Source of the DNA: Pseudomonas sp. LFM046 | GTDB taxonomy: Bacteria > Pseudomonadota > Gammaproteobacteria > Pseudomonadales > Pseudomonadaceae | Reading direction: 5' to 3' | DNA length: 64,000 bases | NCBI RefSeq assembly: GCF_000949385.2 | Contig: NZ_JYKO02000001.1 | Coordinates: 5,664,678 to 5,728,677, forward strand | Shown here: positions 10,801-19,288 of the stretch, piece by piece | How the letters are laid out: each line of letters opens with the position of its first letter | Numbering within the stretch: position 1 is the first letter of the stretch | Made by a program: the position numbers and the translations under genes | Notes under the pieces: generated by a model | Told to the model about the DNA's origin: nothing | The model's database searches: none | Seen by the model: the letters and a program-made list of their open reading frames with translations, nothing else

Positions 10801-11064
10801 ATGGCCCGCGTTACCGTTGAAGACTGCCTGGACAACGTCGATAACCGCTTCGAGCTGGTCATGCTCGCCACCAAGCGTTCCCGTCAGCTGGCCACCGGCG
10901 GCAAGGAGCCGAAGGTAGCCTGGGAAAACGACAAGCCGACCGTAGTCGCCCTGCGCGAAATCGCTGCCGGCCTGGTCGACCACGAAGTCGTCGCCCAGGA
11001 AGACATCGTTGAAGAAGAGCCGCTGTTCGCCGCATTCGAGGACGAGGCCAACGAGGCCCTCTGA
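10801..11064 (+). CDS. rpoZ: RNA polymerase omega subunit
   Basis: Omega binds the beta' subunit, assists core polymerase assembly and forms part of one ppGpp site on the enzyme. The 87-residue protein begins [20 protein letters not shown] and contains the conserved [12 protein letters not shown] and [13 protein letters not shown] segments. spoT follows 60 bp downstream, the usual rpoZ-spoT operon. Confidence 0.97.
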   Translation: MARVTVEDCLDNVDNRFELVMLATKRSRQLATGGKEPKVAWENDKPTVVALREIAAGLVDHEVVAQEDIVEEEPLFAAFEDEANEAL

Positions 11065-11124
11065 ATCCATGCCTGGTCGACGTCGCACGGCACAGGGTCA
11101 TGAAGGTCGGCAAGGAGTGAAATC

Positions 11125-13233
11125 TTGCCGAGCATAGACGTCCTTGCCGAACGACTTTCGACCTACCTCGGCGCAGACCAGGTCAACCTGGTGCGCCGAG
11201 CCTACTTCTATGCCGAGCAGGCCCATGACGGCCAGCGCCGCCGCAGTGGTGAAGCCTACGTCACCCACCCGCTCGCCGTAGCCTGCATCCTCGCCGACAT
11301 GCACATGGACCATCAGAGCCTGATGGCCGCGATGCTGCATGACGTGATCGAGGACACGGGCATCGCCAAGGAAGCCCTCAGCGCCCAATTCGGTGAAACC
11401 GTCGCCGAGTTGGTGGACGGGGTCAGCAAGCTGACCCAGATGAACTTCGAGTCCAAGGCCGAGGCCCAGGCGGAAAACTTCCAGAAGATGGCCATGGCCA
11501 TGGCGCGCGACATCCGCGTGATCCTGGTCAAGCTGGCCGACCGCCTGCACAACATGCGCACCCTGGAAGTCCTGTCCGGCGAGAAACGCCGCCGCATCGC
11601 CAAGGAAACCCTGGAAATCTACGCCCCCATCGCCAACCGGCTGGGCATGCACAGCATGCGCGTGGAATTCGAGGACCTGGGCTTCAAGGCCATGCACCCG
11701 ATGCGCTCCGAGCGCATCCGTGCCGCAGTCCGGCGCGCCCGGGGCAACCGCAAGGAAATCGTCAACAAGATCGAGGAATCGCTGACCAACTGCCTGCGCC
11801 GCGAAGGCATGGAAGGCGAGGTCATCGGCCGCGAGAAGCACCTCTTCAGCATCTACAAGAAGATGCGTGGCAAGCGCCGGGCGTTCAACGAGATCATGGA
11901 CGTCTACGCATTCCGCATCATCGTCGACAAGGTCGATACCTGCTACCGCGTGCTCGGCGCCGTGCACAACCTGTACAAGCCGCTGCCCGGCCGCTTCAAG
12001 GACTACATCGCGATTCCCAAGGCCAACGGCTACCAGTCGCTGCACACCACCCTGTTCGGCATGCACGGCGTGCCCATCGAGATCCAGATCCGCACCCGTG
12101 AGATGGAAGAGATGGCCAACAACGGCATCGCCGCGCACTGGCTGTACAAGTCCAGCGAGGACGATCAGCCCAAGGGCACCCACGCCCGCGCCCGCCAATG
12201 GGTCAAGGGCATCTTGGAACTGCAGCAGCGTGCCGGCAACTCCCTCGAATTCATCGAGAGCGTGAAGATCGACCTCTTCCCCGACGAGGTCTACGTGTTC
12301 ACGCCCAAGGGCCGCATCATGGAGCTGCCGAAAGGCTCCACCGCGGTCGACTTCGCCTACGCCGTGCACACCGACGTCGGCAACACCTGCATCGCCTGCC
12401 GTATCAACCGCCGCCTGGCGCCGCTGTCCGAGCCGCTGCAAAGCGGCGAGACCGTGGAAATCGTCACCGCGCCGGGCGCCCGGCCGAATCCGGCCTGGCT
12501 CAACTTCGTGGTCACCGGCAAGGCCCGCACCCACATCCGCCATGCCCTCAAGCAGCAGCGCCGTTCTGAATCCATCAGCCTCGGCGAGCGCCTGCTGAAC
12601 AAGGCCCTGGCCGGCTTCGAGAGCCACCTGGACAAGATCAGCCCCGAGCGCATCCAGGCCGTCCTCGGCGAATACCGCCTGGACGTGATCGAAGACCTGC
12701 TGGAAGACGTTGGCCTCGGCAACCGCATGGCCTACGTGGTGGCGCGACGCCTGCTGGCCAGCGACGGCGAACAGCTGCCCAGCCCCGAGGGCCCGCTGGC
12801 GATCCGCGGTACCGAAGGTCTGGTGCTGAGCTACGCCAAGTGCTGCACCCCGATTCCGGGGGACCCCATCGTCGGCCACCTCTCCGCCGGCAAGGGCATG
12901 GTGGTGCACCTGGAAAGCTGCAAGAACATCGGCGAAATCCGCCACAACCCGGAGAAATGCATCCAGCTCTCCTGGGCCAAGGATGTCGCCGGCGAGTTCA
13001 ACGTCGAACTGCGCGTCGAACTGGAACACCAGCGCGGCCTCATCGCCCTGCTGGCCAGCAGCGTCAACGCCGCCGACGGCAATATCGAGAAAATCAGCAT
13101 GGACGAGCGCGATGGCCGCATCAGCGTGGTCCAGCTGGTGGTCAGCGTGCATGACCGCGTGCACCTGGCCCGTGTGATCAAGAAGCTGCGCGCGCTCAAG
13201 GGGGTGATCCGCATCACCCGCGTGCGGGCGTAG
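11125..13233 (+). CDS. spoT: Bifunctional (p)ppGpp synthetase/hydrolase
   Basis: Makes and degrades the stringent-response alarmones. Domains in order are: HD hydrolase (about 45-150) with HDVIEDT intact; synthetase (about 230-345) with GRFKDYIAIPKANGYQSLHT; TGS (about 385-445) with VYVFTPKGRIMELPKGSTAVDFAYAVHTD; a helical and zinc-finger-like region with SYAKCCTPIPGD; and a C-terminal ACT domain. RFKD is the RXKD form of the synthetase motif, which the literature associates with bifunctional enzymes. The start is TTG at 11125 with CAAGGAG about 6 nt before it. The 702 residues match Pseudomonas SpoT. Confidence 0.96.
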   Translation: MPSIDVLAERLSTYLGADQVNLVRRAYFYAEQAHDGQRRRSGEAYVTHPLAVACILADMHMDHQSLMAAMLHDVIEDTGIAKEALSAQFGETVAELVDGVSKLTQMNFESKAEAQAENFQKMAMAMARDIRVILVKLADRLHNMRTLEVLSGEKRRRIAKETLEIYAPIANRLGMHSMRVEFEDLGFKAMHPMRSERIRAAVRRARGNRKEIVNKIEESLTNCLRREGMEGEVIGREKHLFSIYKKMRGKRRAFNEIMDVYAFRIIVDKVDTCYRVLGAVHNLYKPLPGRFKDYIAIPKANGYQSLHTTLFGMHGVPIEIQIRTREMEEMANNGIAAHWLYKSSEDDQPKGTHARARQWVKGILELQQRAGNSLEFIESVKIDLFPDEVYVFTPKGRIMELPKGSTAVDFAYAVHTDVGNTCIACRINRRLAPLSEPLQSGETVEIVTAPGARPNPAWLNFVVTGKARTHIRHALKQQRRSESISLGERLLNKALAGFESHLDKISPERIQAVLGEYRLDVIEDLLEDVGLGNRMAYVVARRLLASDGEQLPSPEGPLAIRGTEGLVLSYAKCCTPIPGDPIVGHLSAGKGMVVHLESCKNIGEIRHNPEKCIQLSWAKDVAGEFNVELRVELEHQRGLIALLASSVNAADGNIEKISMDERDGRISVVQLVVSVHDRVHLARVIKKLRALKGVIRITRVRA

Positions 13234-13260
13234 CCGACCCCTGGAAACCAAGGAGTTCCC

Positions 13261-13641
13261 ATGACCAAGACCGTCATCACCAGCGACAAGGCCCCCGCCG
13301 CCATCGGCACCTACTCCCAGGCCATCAAGGCCGGCAACACCATCTACATGTCCGGCCAGATCCCGCTGGACCCCAAGACCATGGAACTGGTGGAAGGCTT
13401 CGAAGCCCAGACCGTGCAGGTGTTCGAGAACCTGAAGGCCGTGGCTGAAGCCGCCGGCGGCTCCTTCAAGGACATCGTCAAGCTGAACATCTTCCTCACC
13501 GACCTGTCCCACTTCGCCAAGGTCAACGAGATCATGGGCCGCTACTTCCAGCAGCCCTACCCGGCCCGTGCTGCCATCGGCGTCGCTGCCCTGCCGCGCG
13601 GCTCCCAGGTTGAAATGGACGCCATCCTGGTTCTCGAATAA
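13261..13641 (+). CDS. ridA: RidA family enamine/imine deaminase
   Basis: RidA hydrolyses reactive 2-aminoacrylate-type intermediates released by PLP enzymes such as threonine dehydratase. The 126-residue protein has the family features: [23 protein letters not shown], the [20 protein letters not shown] helix, and [22 protein letters not shown], which holds the catalytic Arg. It sits 27 bp after spoT with a clear AAGGAG, so probably in the rpoZ-spoT operon. Confidence 0.95.
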   Translation: MTKTVITSDKAPAAIGTYSQAIKAGNTIYMSGQIPLDPKTMELVEGFEAQTVQVFENLKAVAEAAGGSFKDIVKLNIFLTDLSHFAKVNEIMGRYFQQPYPARAAIGVAALPRGSQVEMDAILVLE

Positions 13642-13700
13642 GCCAGTCCCCCGCTACGGGCCGTCCGGCCCGTGGCACCATTCCGGAAGGAATCGCCCCC

Positions 13701-14435
13701 ATGCGTCACACCCTCCCCCTGCTGCTCACCGCGGCCATTCTCGGCGGCTGCTCCAGCGCACCCTCGGACCCCAGCGGCATCTGGATCAACCAGGCGGCCA
13801 TCAATGCTGCGGCGAAGGAGGGCAAGCTGCGCGAATCCCTGCTCGCCTATGGTCCGAACCTGGAGTGGCAGATCGACCAGAAGACCGGCGAGGCCCACTA
13901 CAGCAACGGATTCGAGCTGGGTGAAGGCAAACTGGCAGCCCAGCAAGACGGCAACTGGCGCGTGGACTTCTACGGCGACTACCACGAAGTGCTGGAAGTC
14001 GACGGCAAGGAACTGGTCCAGCAGGCCAGCGAAAACCTTCCCGAACAGCGATTCGTCCACCCGGAAACGGCTCCCGCCGATGGCGCTCCACCGGGCAGCG
14101 CCTTCGAGCACGCACTCTATTCCGCCTACCTCGGCGGCACATGGACGATCGTCGAAGGCCAGGGCCAGGGTGGCGTGGTCAAGTTCAACCCCGATGGCAG
14201 CCTGGAAGGCCTGCCCGGTGCCGACCGCTACGCCCTGTGTCTTGCAGGGGATTGCGCAGCGATGAGCGGCGAAAGCGACAGCATCTGGCTGCAACAGGGT
14301 AATCAGGGCGCCGCCTGGATCTTCGTCCACGATGGCGATGAGTTGGAAATCCTCGAAGCCAAGAACCGCGCACAGATCGACGAGATGCCGGAATACTTCC
14401 CCGGCAAGCGCGCCTGGTTGCTCGAGCGCGACTAA
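13701..14435 (+). CDS. Putative lipoprotein of unknown function
   Basis: A 244-residue protein that I do not recognise. The first 17 residues form a lipoprotein signal, hydrophobic core then the lipobox LGGC with Cys17, followed by Ser/Pro. The mature part is rich in Trp, Gly and acidic residues (WRVDFYGDYHEVLEVDGKEL, GGTWTIVEGQGQGGVV, FVHDGDELEIL), suggesting a beta-rich fold with two similar halves, each built around a W...G.W...V...DG..L pattern. It follows ridA by 59 bp and may be the last gene of the spoT unit. A REP element lies just after it. Confidence 0.7.
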   Translation: MRHTLPLLLTAAILGGCSSAPSDPSGIWINQAAINAAAKEGKLRESLLAYGPNLEWQIDQKTGEAHYSNGFELGEGKLAAQQDGNWRVDFYGDYHEVLEVDGKELVQQASENLPEQRFVHPETAPADGAPPGSAFEHALYSAYLGGTWTIVEGQGQGGVVKFNPDGSLEGLPGADRYALCLAGDCAAMSGESDSIWLQQGNQGAAWIFVHDGDELEILEAKNRAQIDEMPEYFPGKRAWLLERD

Positions 14436-14456
14436 GTTTCTCCCGCACGCACGGAC

Positions 14457-14520
14457 GTAGGAGCGAGCTCTGCTCGCGAAGCTCCGTGCCGTGTCGATCG
14501 CGAGCAGAGCTCGCTCCTAC
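14457..14520. repeat. REP/REPIN-type inverted repeat (GTAGGAGCGA family)
   Basis: Two perfect 23-bp arms at 14457-14479 and 14498-14520, each beginning GTAGGAGCGAGC from its outer end, flank an 18-bp centre. The outer GTAGGAGCGA core is that of a Pseudomonas REP family. The right arm contains the stop codon of the leftward LysE-type gene. Confidence 0.9.
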
Positions 14521-15143
14521 ACACAGGCCAATTCCCCAAGCACCAGCCATCCCCCCAATGCCAACAACAGCGCGCCACAAAGCCTATCCAGCGCCCTGAC
14601 CCGCAACTTCAACCAAGCGCGCCAGCGCGGGTGGCCCAGCAACCTCACCAGCGCCATATCCCAGAACAGCACTACCGCTGTCATCCAGGTCATGCTCATG
14701 GCCAGCCCCCAACCCGGCATCGCCGCATTGCGCAACACACCAAACAGGCCCGCGTAGAAAATCGGCAGCTTTGGGTTCAGGCTGCTGGCCAGCAAACCCT
14801 CAGTGAATCCATGGCGCCATGAGCCGCGCTGGCCGGTCGCGGCTTCCGGCAGCACCAGCTCTCGCCGGGCCAGCAGTGCCTGGCCACCGATCCAGACGAA
14901 ATAGCCGCCTCCCGCCAACTGCAGCAACTGCCATACCGGCCCACCCGATTCGGGCAACAGGCTCAGCGCCAGCAGTACCACCAGCATCGACAGCAGGTTG
15001 GCCAGGGCGATTCCGGCGGCGCAGCCATTGGCATGGCGCAGGCCCTTCACCAGGCCGGCGCGCAACAGGAGGAAGAAATCCGGCCCCGGCGACAGCAGGG
15101 CGGCAAAGTGGGTGCTGGCGACCAGCAGGAACAGCGCAAGCAT
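14517..15143 (-). CDS. LysE family amino-acid exporter
   Basis: A 208-residue inner-membrane protein predicted to export amino acids or analogues. The family start is clear: AALLSPGPDFFLLLRAGLVKGLRHANGCAAGIALANL, with LSPGPDF as the signature. About six hydrophobic helices follow, including the conserved SSLNPKLPIFYAGLF. Its TAG stop (14517-14519) falls inside the right arm of the REP element, so the insertion may have reset the C-terminus. It lies 69 bp downstream of an AraC-type regulator in the same direction. Confidence 0.88.
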   Translation of the reverse strand: MLALFLLVASTHFAALLSPGPDFFLLLRAGLVKGLRHANGCAAGIALANLLSMLVVLLALSLLPESGGPVWQLLQLAGGGYFVWIGGQALLARRELVLPEAATGQRGSWRHGFTEGLLASSLNPKLPIFYAGLFGVLRNAAMPGWGLAMSMTWMTAVVLFWDMALVRLLGHPRWRAWLKLRVRALDRLCGALLLALGGWLVLGELACV

Positions 15144-15212
15144 GGCATCTAGCCTCCGGGAAACACGGCGGCCAGTGTCGAAGCGTGGCGGCTTGGCGGT
15201 CTTGGAAAAAAC

Positions 15213-16013
15213 TCAGGCCTGCGCGGCGCGGCGGAACTGCCCCGGCGTCACGCCGGTAAAGCGCTTGAAGGTGCCGGAGAAATGCGCCTGGTCGTAGAAG
15301 CCAAGGTTCAGGGCAACCTCCAGCGGCGGCTGGCCGCCCAAGAGCAGACGCTTGGCCTCGCGCACCCTGCGCTGCAGCAGATAGGTGTGGGGCGGCACGC
15401 CGTAGGCACGGCGGAAGGCCTCGATCAAGTGGCGCGGATGGCGCTGCACCAGGGCCGCCAGCTGCTCCAGGCTGACCGCCTCGGCGTAGTGGGACTCCAG
15501 GTAGTCACGGAGGAAGGCGGTCACCCCGCCATCCCGTGCAGCAGGGGCCGCCGCGCGCAAACCGCCATGGCGGACGAAGACCCGCTCCAGTACATCCAGC
15601 AGCTCGCTTTCCAGGGCCAGCGCATCGCCCCGCTCGAATTCCACCGCGAGCCGCGCCAGGCCCGCCGCCACGCGACCGTCGTCGGCTGGATTCAACTCGC
15701 GGAATCCACTGGGCAGGCGCTTGCGCCCTAGCAGTGCGGGCAAGCGCGACTCCTCGACATAGAGCATCCGATAGACCAACCGGTCCGATTCGGCGTGGCC
15801 GGTGTGAGGCTCTTCCGGGTTCATCAGCGACAGGGTGCCAGCCGGCAACGCATGGCGCGCGCCCCGGCACTGGTAACCGCCCACACCCTGGAGGATGGCG
15901 CCGATGGCGAAGGCGTCGTGGCTGTGACGGCCGAAGGGCTGCCCGGAGAAGTCCGCATGAAACAGCTCCACCCCCGGCAGCCAGGGGCGCGCCAGCATGC
16001 GGTTGGCATCCAT
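15213..16013 (-). CDS. AraC family transcriptional regulator with N-terminal cupin
   Basis: A 266-residue regulator. The N-terminal half is the AraC-type sugar/effector cupin (ELFHADFSGQPFGRHSHDAFAIG, ALPAGTLSLMNPEEPH). The C-terminal ~100 residues hold two helix-turn-helix motifs: VSLEQLAALVQRHPRHLIEAFRRAYG, and PPLEVALNLGFYDQAHFSGTFKRFTGVTPGQFR, the AraC signature. The ATG at 16013 starts 2 bp after the upstream gene's stop; an upstream in-frame extension was discarded because it lies within that gene. It probably controls the adjacent LysE exporter. Confidence 0.88.
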   Translation of the reverse strand: MDANRMLARPWLPGVELFHADFSGQPFGRHSHDAFAIGAILQGVGGYQCRGARHALPAGTLSLMNPEEPHTGHAESDRLVYRMLYVEESRLPALLGRKRLPSGFRELNPADDGRVAAGLARLAVEFERGDALALESELLDVLERVFVRHGGLRAAAPAARDGGVTAFLRDYLESHYAEAVSLEQLAALVQRHPRHLIEAFRRAYGVPPHTYLLQRRVREAKRLLLGGQPPLEVALNLGFYDQAHFSGTFKRFTGVTPGQFRRAAQA

Positions 16014-16015
16014 GC

Positions 16016-16873
16016 TCAGGACTCGTCCAGGATCGCCGCGTAGCCTTCGCGGTAGCTGGGGTAGCGCGGCGCCCAGCCCAGGGCGCGGGCGCGGGCATTG
16101 CTGCAACGCTTGCTGCCGGAGCGGCGCACGGTGGACTCCTCGGCCCACTCGGTCACGCCCATGCGCTCACGCAGCCAGCCCACCACCTCATGCAGCGGCG
16201 CCGGCGCGTCGTCGACGCCGATATAGCAATCGTCCAGTGCCGCACCGGCGGCATCGGCCTGCAGCAGATGGGCCAGCAGTCCGGCGCAGTCATCGACATG
16301 GATGCGGTTGGCATACAGCGGTGGTTCGCTGACCACCCGGTAGCCCATGCGCACCTGTTTCAGCAGCCATTCACGGCCCGGCCCGTAGATGCCGGTCAGG
16401 CGGACCCGGGTAGCCGGGATGCCGCTGGCCAGGGCCAGGCGCTCGGCTTCCAGCATCACCTGCCCGGAGAAGCCCTCGGCTTCGCTGGGAGAGGTCTCGT
16501 CAATCCATTCGCCGTCACGCTGGCCATAAACGCCACTGCTGGAGACGAACAGCAGGCGACGCGGCGTCTGCCCGTGCTGCGCCAACCAGGCCAGCACATG
16601 GCGCAATCCCTCGACATAGGCCGCGCGGTAACCGGCCTCGTCGGACCGGCTGGCCGCGGCGCTGTAGACCAGGTAATCCAGCGGGCCGCTCGGCCAGGCG
16701 GCCGGGCAGGCGGGCTGCTCCAGATCACCCGCCACCGGCAGGACGCCGCTGGGCAGCGCTGCGACCTGTCGCCGCAGACCGTGCACGGTCCAGCCGGCCG
16801 ACAGCATTCGCTGCGCCAGACGGCTGCCGACATCACCACAGCCGGCGATCAGGAGGGAAGCGGTATCGGACAT
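16016..16873 (-). CDS. NAD(P)-dependent epimerase/dehydratase-like protein (YeeZ type)
   Basis: A 285-residue Rossmann-fold protein of the extended SDR class, substrate unknown. The dinucleotide loop is near the N-terminus (LLIAGCGDVGSRLAQRM). RRLLFVSSSGVYGQRDGEWIDE supplies the Ser and Tyr region, and RLTGIYGPGREWLL is typical of nucleotide-sugar epimerase relatives. The ATG at 16873 has GGAG about 8 nt upstream and was preferred over an ATG 24 bp earlier. It is the first gene of a likely three-gene leftward unit with the AraC regulator and the LysE exporter. Confidence 0.85.
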   Translation of the reverse strand: MSDTASLLIAGCGDVGSRLAQRMLSAGWTVHGLRRQVAALPSGVLPVAGDLEQPACPAAWPSGPLDYLVYSAAASRSDEAGYRAAYVEGLRHVLAWLAQHGQTPRRLLFVSSSGVYGQRDGEWIDETSPSEAEGFSGQVMLEAERLALASGIPATRVRLTGIYGPGREWLLKQVRMGYRVVSEPPLYANRIHVDDCAGLLAHLLQADAAGAALDDCYIGVDDAPAPLHEVVGWLRERMGVTEWAEESTVRRSGSKRCSNARARALGWAPRYPSYREGYAAILDES

Positions 16874-16897
16874 CGGGGGAGCTCCGGGAAAAGCCAC

Positions 16898-17073
16898 AGG
16901 ATAGGGGCACCGCCGACTATCGCCAAATCATCCTGAGACGAGGGCGAGTCGTCGGGCTAGGGCGCTATCGTAAAATAGTCACTTTTACAAACAAGAATTA
17001 CTTGCAATAATGCTTTGCCTTCGGTCCAGCCCCAATGGACGAAACCGCTTCCTTGCCTTGAGGTCCGGCCAGC
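16898..17073 (+). promoter_or_regulatory. exbB upstream region, AT-rich, possible iron-control site
   Basis: The segment about 16966-17012 is strikingly AT-rich for this genome and holds a dyad CAAG-AATTA-CTTG (16992-17004). TonB-ExbBD genes are usually Fur-controlled, and this is where a Fur site would be expected, but the match to the 19-bp Fur consensus is poor by eye. Confidence 0.3.
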
Positions 17074-18036
17074 ATGAATTCCAACGCCCGCAACACCCAG
17101 CCAATCACCGCCCGCCCGCCACGCCTGCTGGCAGCCCTGCTGATCAGCATGATGTTGGTGCCCAACGCCTCCTTCGCCGAAGAGCCGACTGCCCAGGCCG
17201 TTCCGGCAGCCGCCACCCAGGCCGCTGCAACCGGTGATGCCGCCGAAGGGGCTGCCACTCCGGTCGCCTCCCAGGACCCGAACGCCCTGCCCGCCGACCC
17301 GCTGGCCGCCGAGGCCGAAGGCGAGCAGCTGCTGGCCCACGACCTGTCGCCCTGGGGCATGTACCAGAACGCCGACATCGTGGTGAAGGGCGTGATGATC
17401 GGCCTGGCCCTGGCGTCGGTCCTGACCTGGACGGTCTGGATCGCCAAGGGCTTCGAGCTGATGGCCGCCAAGCGCCGCCTGCGCCGTGAACTGGCGACCC
17501 TGAAGGGCGCCCGCAGCCTGAACGAGGCCGGCGAGAAGGTCAGCGGCGGCAACTGCGTCTCCCACCTGCTGGTGCAGGACGCCCAGGAAGAGCTGAAGCT
17601 CTCCACCAACCTGCGGGAAAAGGACGGCATCAAGGAGCGCGTCAGCTTCCGCCTGGAGCGCCTGGTAGCCGCCAGCGGCCGGCAGATGAGCCAGGGCACC
17701 GGCGTGCTCGCCACCATCGGCTCCACCGCGCCCTTCGTAGGCCTGTTCGGTACCGTCTGGGGCATCATGAACAGCTTCATCGGCATCGCCAAATCCCAGA
17801 CCACCAACCTCGCCGTGGTCGCCCCCGGCATCGCGGAAGCCCTGCTGGCCACCGCCCTGGGCCTGGTGGCGGCGATTCCGGCCGTGGTCATCTACAACGT
17901 CTTCGCCCGTTCCATCGCCGGCTACAAGGCCCAGGTGGCCGACGCCTCCGCCCAGGTGCTGCTGCTGGTCAGCCGCGACCTGGACCACCTGCCGGCCGAG
18001 CGCGGCCAGTCTACGCACATGGCGAAAGTGGGCTGA
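17074..18036 (+). CDS. exbB: TonB energy-transducing system subunit ExbB
   Basis: Forms the inner-membrane proton channel with ExbD that energises TonB-dependent uptake of siderophores and other large ligands. The 320-residue protein has an N-terminal signal-like segment (about 12-32, ending NASFA), an Ala-rich linker, and three membrane helices. The first is VKGVMIGLALASVLTWTVWI; the last two carry GTGVLATIGSTAPFVGLFGTVWGIMNSF and ALGLVAAIPAVVIYN, the ExbB/TolQ signature. The extended N-terminus is common in Pseudomonas ExbB. It is 3 bp from exbD. Confidence 0.95.
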   Translation: MNSNARNTQPITARPPRLLAALLISMMLVPNASFAEEPTAQAVPAAATQAAATGDAAEGAATPVASQDPNALPADPLAAEAEGEQLLAHDLSPWGMYQNADIVVKGVMIGLALASVLTWTVWIAKGFELMAAKRRLRRELATLKGARSLNEAGEKVSGGNCVSHLLVQDAQEELKLSTNLREKDGIKERVSFRLERLVAASGRQMSQGTGVLATIGSTAPFVGLFGTVWGIMNSFIGIAKSQTTNLAVVAPGIAEALLATALGLVAAIPAVVIYNVFARSIAGYKAQVADASAQVLLLVSRDLDHLPAERGQSTHMAKVG

Positions 18037-18039
18037 TCC

Positions 18040-18465
18040 ATGGGAATCCATCTGAACGACGGTGGCGATGATCTCCAGGAAACCCACGAGATCAACGTCA
18101 CCCCCTTCATCGACGTGATGCTGGTGCTGCTGATCATCTTCATGGTCGCGGCGCCCCTGGCCACGGTCGACATCAAGGTCGACCTGCCCGCTTCCACCGC
18201 CAAGCCCGCTCCCAGGCCGGACAAGCCGATCTACCTGAGCATCAAGGAAGACAAGAGCTTGTACCTGGACAACGAGCAGGTCACCGAGGAGCAGTTGGCC
18301 AGCGTGCTCGACAAGCTGACCAACTCCGACAAGGAGAAGACCATCTTCGTCCGTGGCGACAAGGTGGTGGAGTACGGCCGCCTGATGGAAGTGATGGATG
18401 CCCTGCGCGGCGCCGGCTACCTGAAGATTGGCCTGGTCGGACTCGAGACGGTCGGCACTAAATGA
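18040..18465 (+). CDS. exbD: TonB energy-transducing system subunit ExbD
   Basis: Partner of ExbB: a single N-terminal membrane helix and a periplasmic domain. INVTPFIDVMLVLLIIFMV contains the essential membrane Asp at position 25, the same number as in E. coli ExbD. The 141-residue length is normal. Its stop overlaps the tonB start by 4 bp (ATGA), indicating translational coupling. Confidence 0.96.
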   Translation: MGIHLNDGGDDLQETHEINVTPFIDVMLVLLIIFMVAAPLATVDIKVDLPASTAKPAPRPDKPIYLSIKEDKSLYLDNEQVTEEQLASVLDKLTNSDKEKTIFVRGDKVVEYGRLMEVMDALRGAGYLKIGLVGLETVGTK

Positions 18466-19199
18466 GTCAAGGCAAACGCAAGCTGTCGCATTGGGGCGTC
18501 AGCCTGGTCGTGGTGCTCGGCCTGCACGTCGGCCTCGGCCTCTGGGCGCTCTACTGGCGCCCCCACGCCGAGCCCATTGAGTTGCCGCCAGCCGCCATGG
18601 TGGTGGAGCTGGAGCCACTGCCGGCTCCCGCCCCCAAACCGGCGCCGCCACCGCCGCCCCAGGTGGAGCCGGAGCCCGAGCCGCTGCCCAAGCTGGTGGA
18701 AGCACCCAAGCCGAAGATCGCCATCGCGCCCAAGCCGAAACCCAAGCCCAAGCCGCCGAAACCCAAGCCGCCCGAGCCAAAGCCTGAAAAGCCGACGGAA
18801 ACCGAGAGCGTGAAGGAAAGCGTTGCCGCGCCGACCACACCGGCGCCCAGCGATGCCAAGCCCGCCGCCCAGCAGCAGGCCGCCTCCAGCGCTCCGTCGG
18901 ACGCCAAACCCACCTGGCAGAGCAAGCTGCTCAGCCACCTGGCGCGCTACAAGCGTTACCCGGAAGATGCTCGCCGCCGTGGCTTCGAAGGGGTCAATCG
19001 GCTGCGCTTCGTGGTCGATGGCGAAGGCAAGGTGATCTCCTATTCCCTGGTGGGCAAATCCGGCAGCGCTTCGCTGGACCGCGCCACCCTGGAAATGATC
19101 CGCCGCGCCCAGCCGCTGCCGCCGCCCCCGCCGGAACTGCTGAACAACGGCTCCCTGGAAGTGGTCGCACCGTTCGTCTACTCCCTGGACCGCCGCTGA
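18462..19199 (+). CDS. tonB: Energy transducer TonB
   Basis: Spans the periplasm to open outer-membrane receptors with energy from ExbBD. A membrane anchor (about 12-31, with the conserved SxxxH-type His in HVGLGLW) is followed by a long Pro/Lys/Glu-rich spacer (about 38-115) and a C-terminal TonB box-binding domain from about residue 150 (YKRYPEDARRRGFEGVNRLRFVVDGEGKV). Length is 245 residues. It lies directly upstream of oxyR, the arrangement seen in P. putida-like genomes. Confidence 0.95.
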   Translation: MSQGKRKLSHWGVSLVVVLGLHVGLGLWALYWRPHAEPIELPPAAMVVELEPLPAPAPKPAPPPPPQVEPEPEPLPKLVEAPKPKIAIAPKPKPKPKPPKPKPPEPKPEKPTETESVKESVAAPTTPAPSDAKPAAQQQAASSAPSDAKPTWQSKLLSHLARYKRYPEDARRRGFEGVNRLRFVVDGEGKVISYSLVGKSGSASLDRATLEMIRRAQPLPPPPPELLNNGSLEVVAPFVYSLDRR

Positions 19200-19203
19200 C
19201 CTC

Positions 19204-19238
19204 CCAAGCGCCTGCACCGCCCCGGCGCAGGCGCTTGG
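19204..19238 (+). terminator. Probable terminator after tonB
   Basis: A 12-bp stem (CCAAGCGCCTGC / GCAGGCGCTTGG) starting 5 bp after the tonB stop, with an 11-nt loop and only a weak T-rich tail. It separates exbBD-tonB from oxyR. Confidence 0.65.
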
Positions 19239-19288
19239 TTCCATTGATTCCAGCCGCTATGCTTGCCGGACCTCAATGGAAATTCGCT

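Noticed and set aside
11098-13512. 804-codon open frame antisense to spoT
   Set aside because: High-GC DNA leaves long open frames opposite real genes. The antisense translation is low-complexity (His, Val, Gly, Asp rich) and spoT itself is full length and conserved.
16990-16997. AANAANAA motif before exbB as a Crc target
   Set aside because: AACAAGAA matches, but it is nearly 80 nt upstream of the start codon and probably lies in promoter DNA, not near the ribosome site.
16992-17004. Definite Fur box before exbB
   Set aside because: The CAAG-AATTA-CTTG dyad and flanks match the 19-bp Fur consensus at fewer than half the positions by eye.
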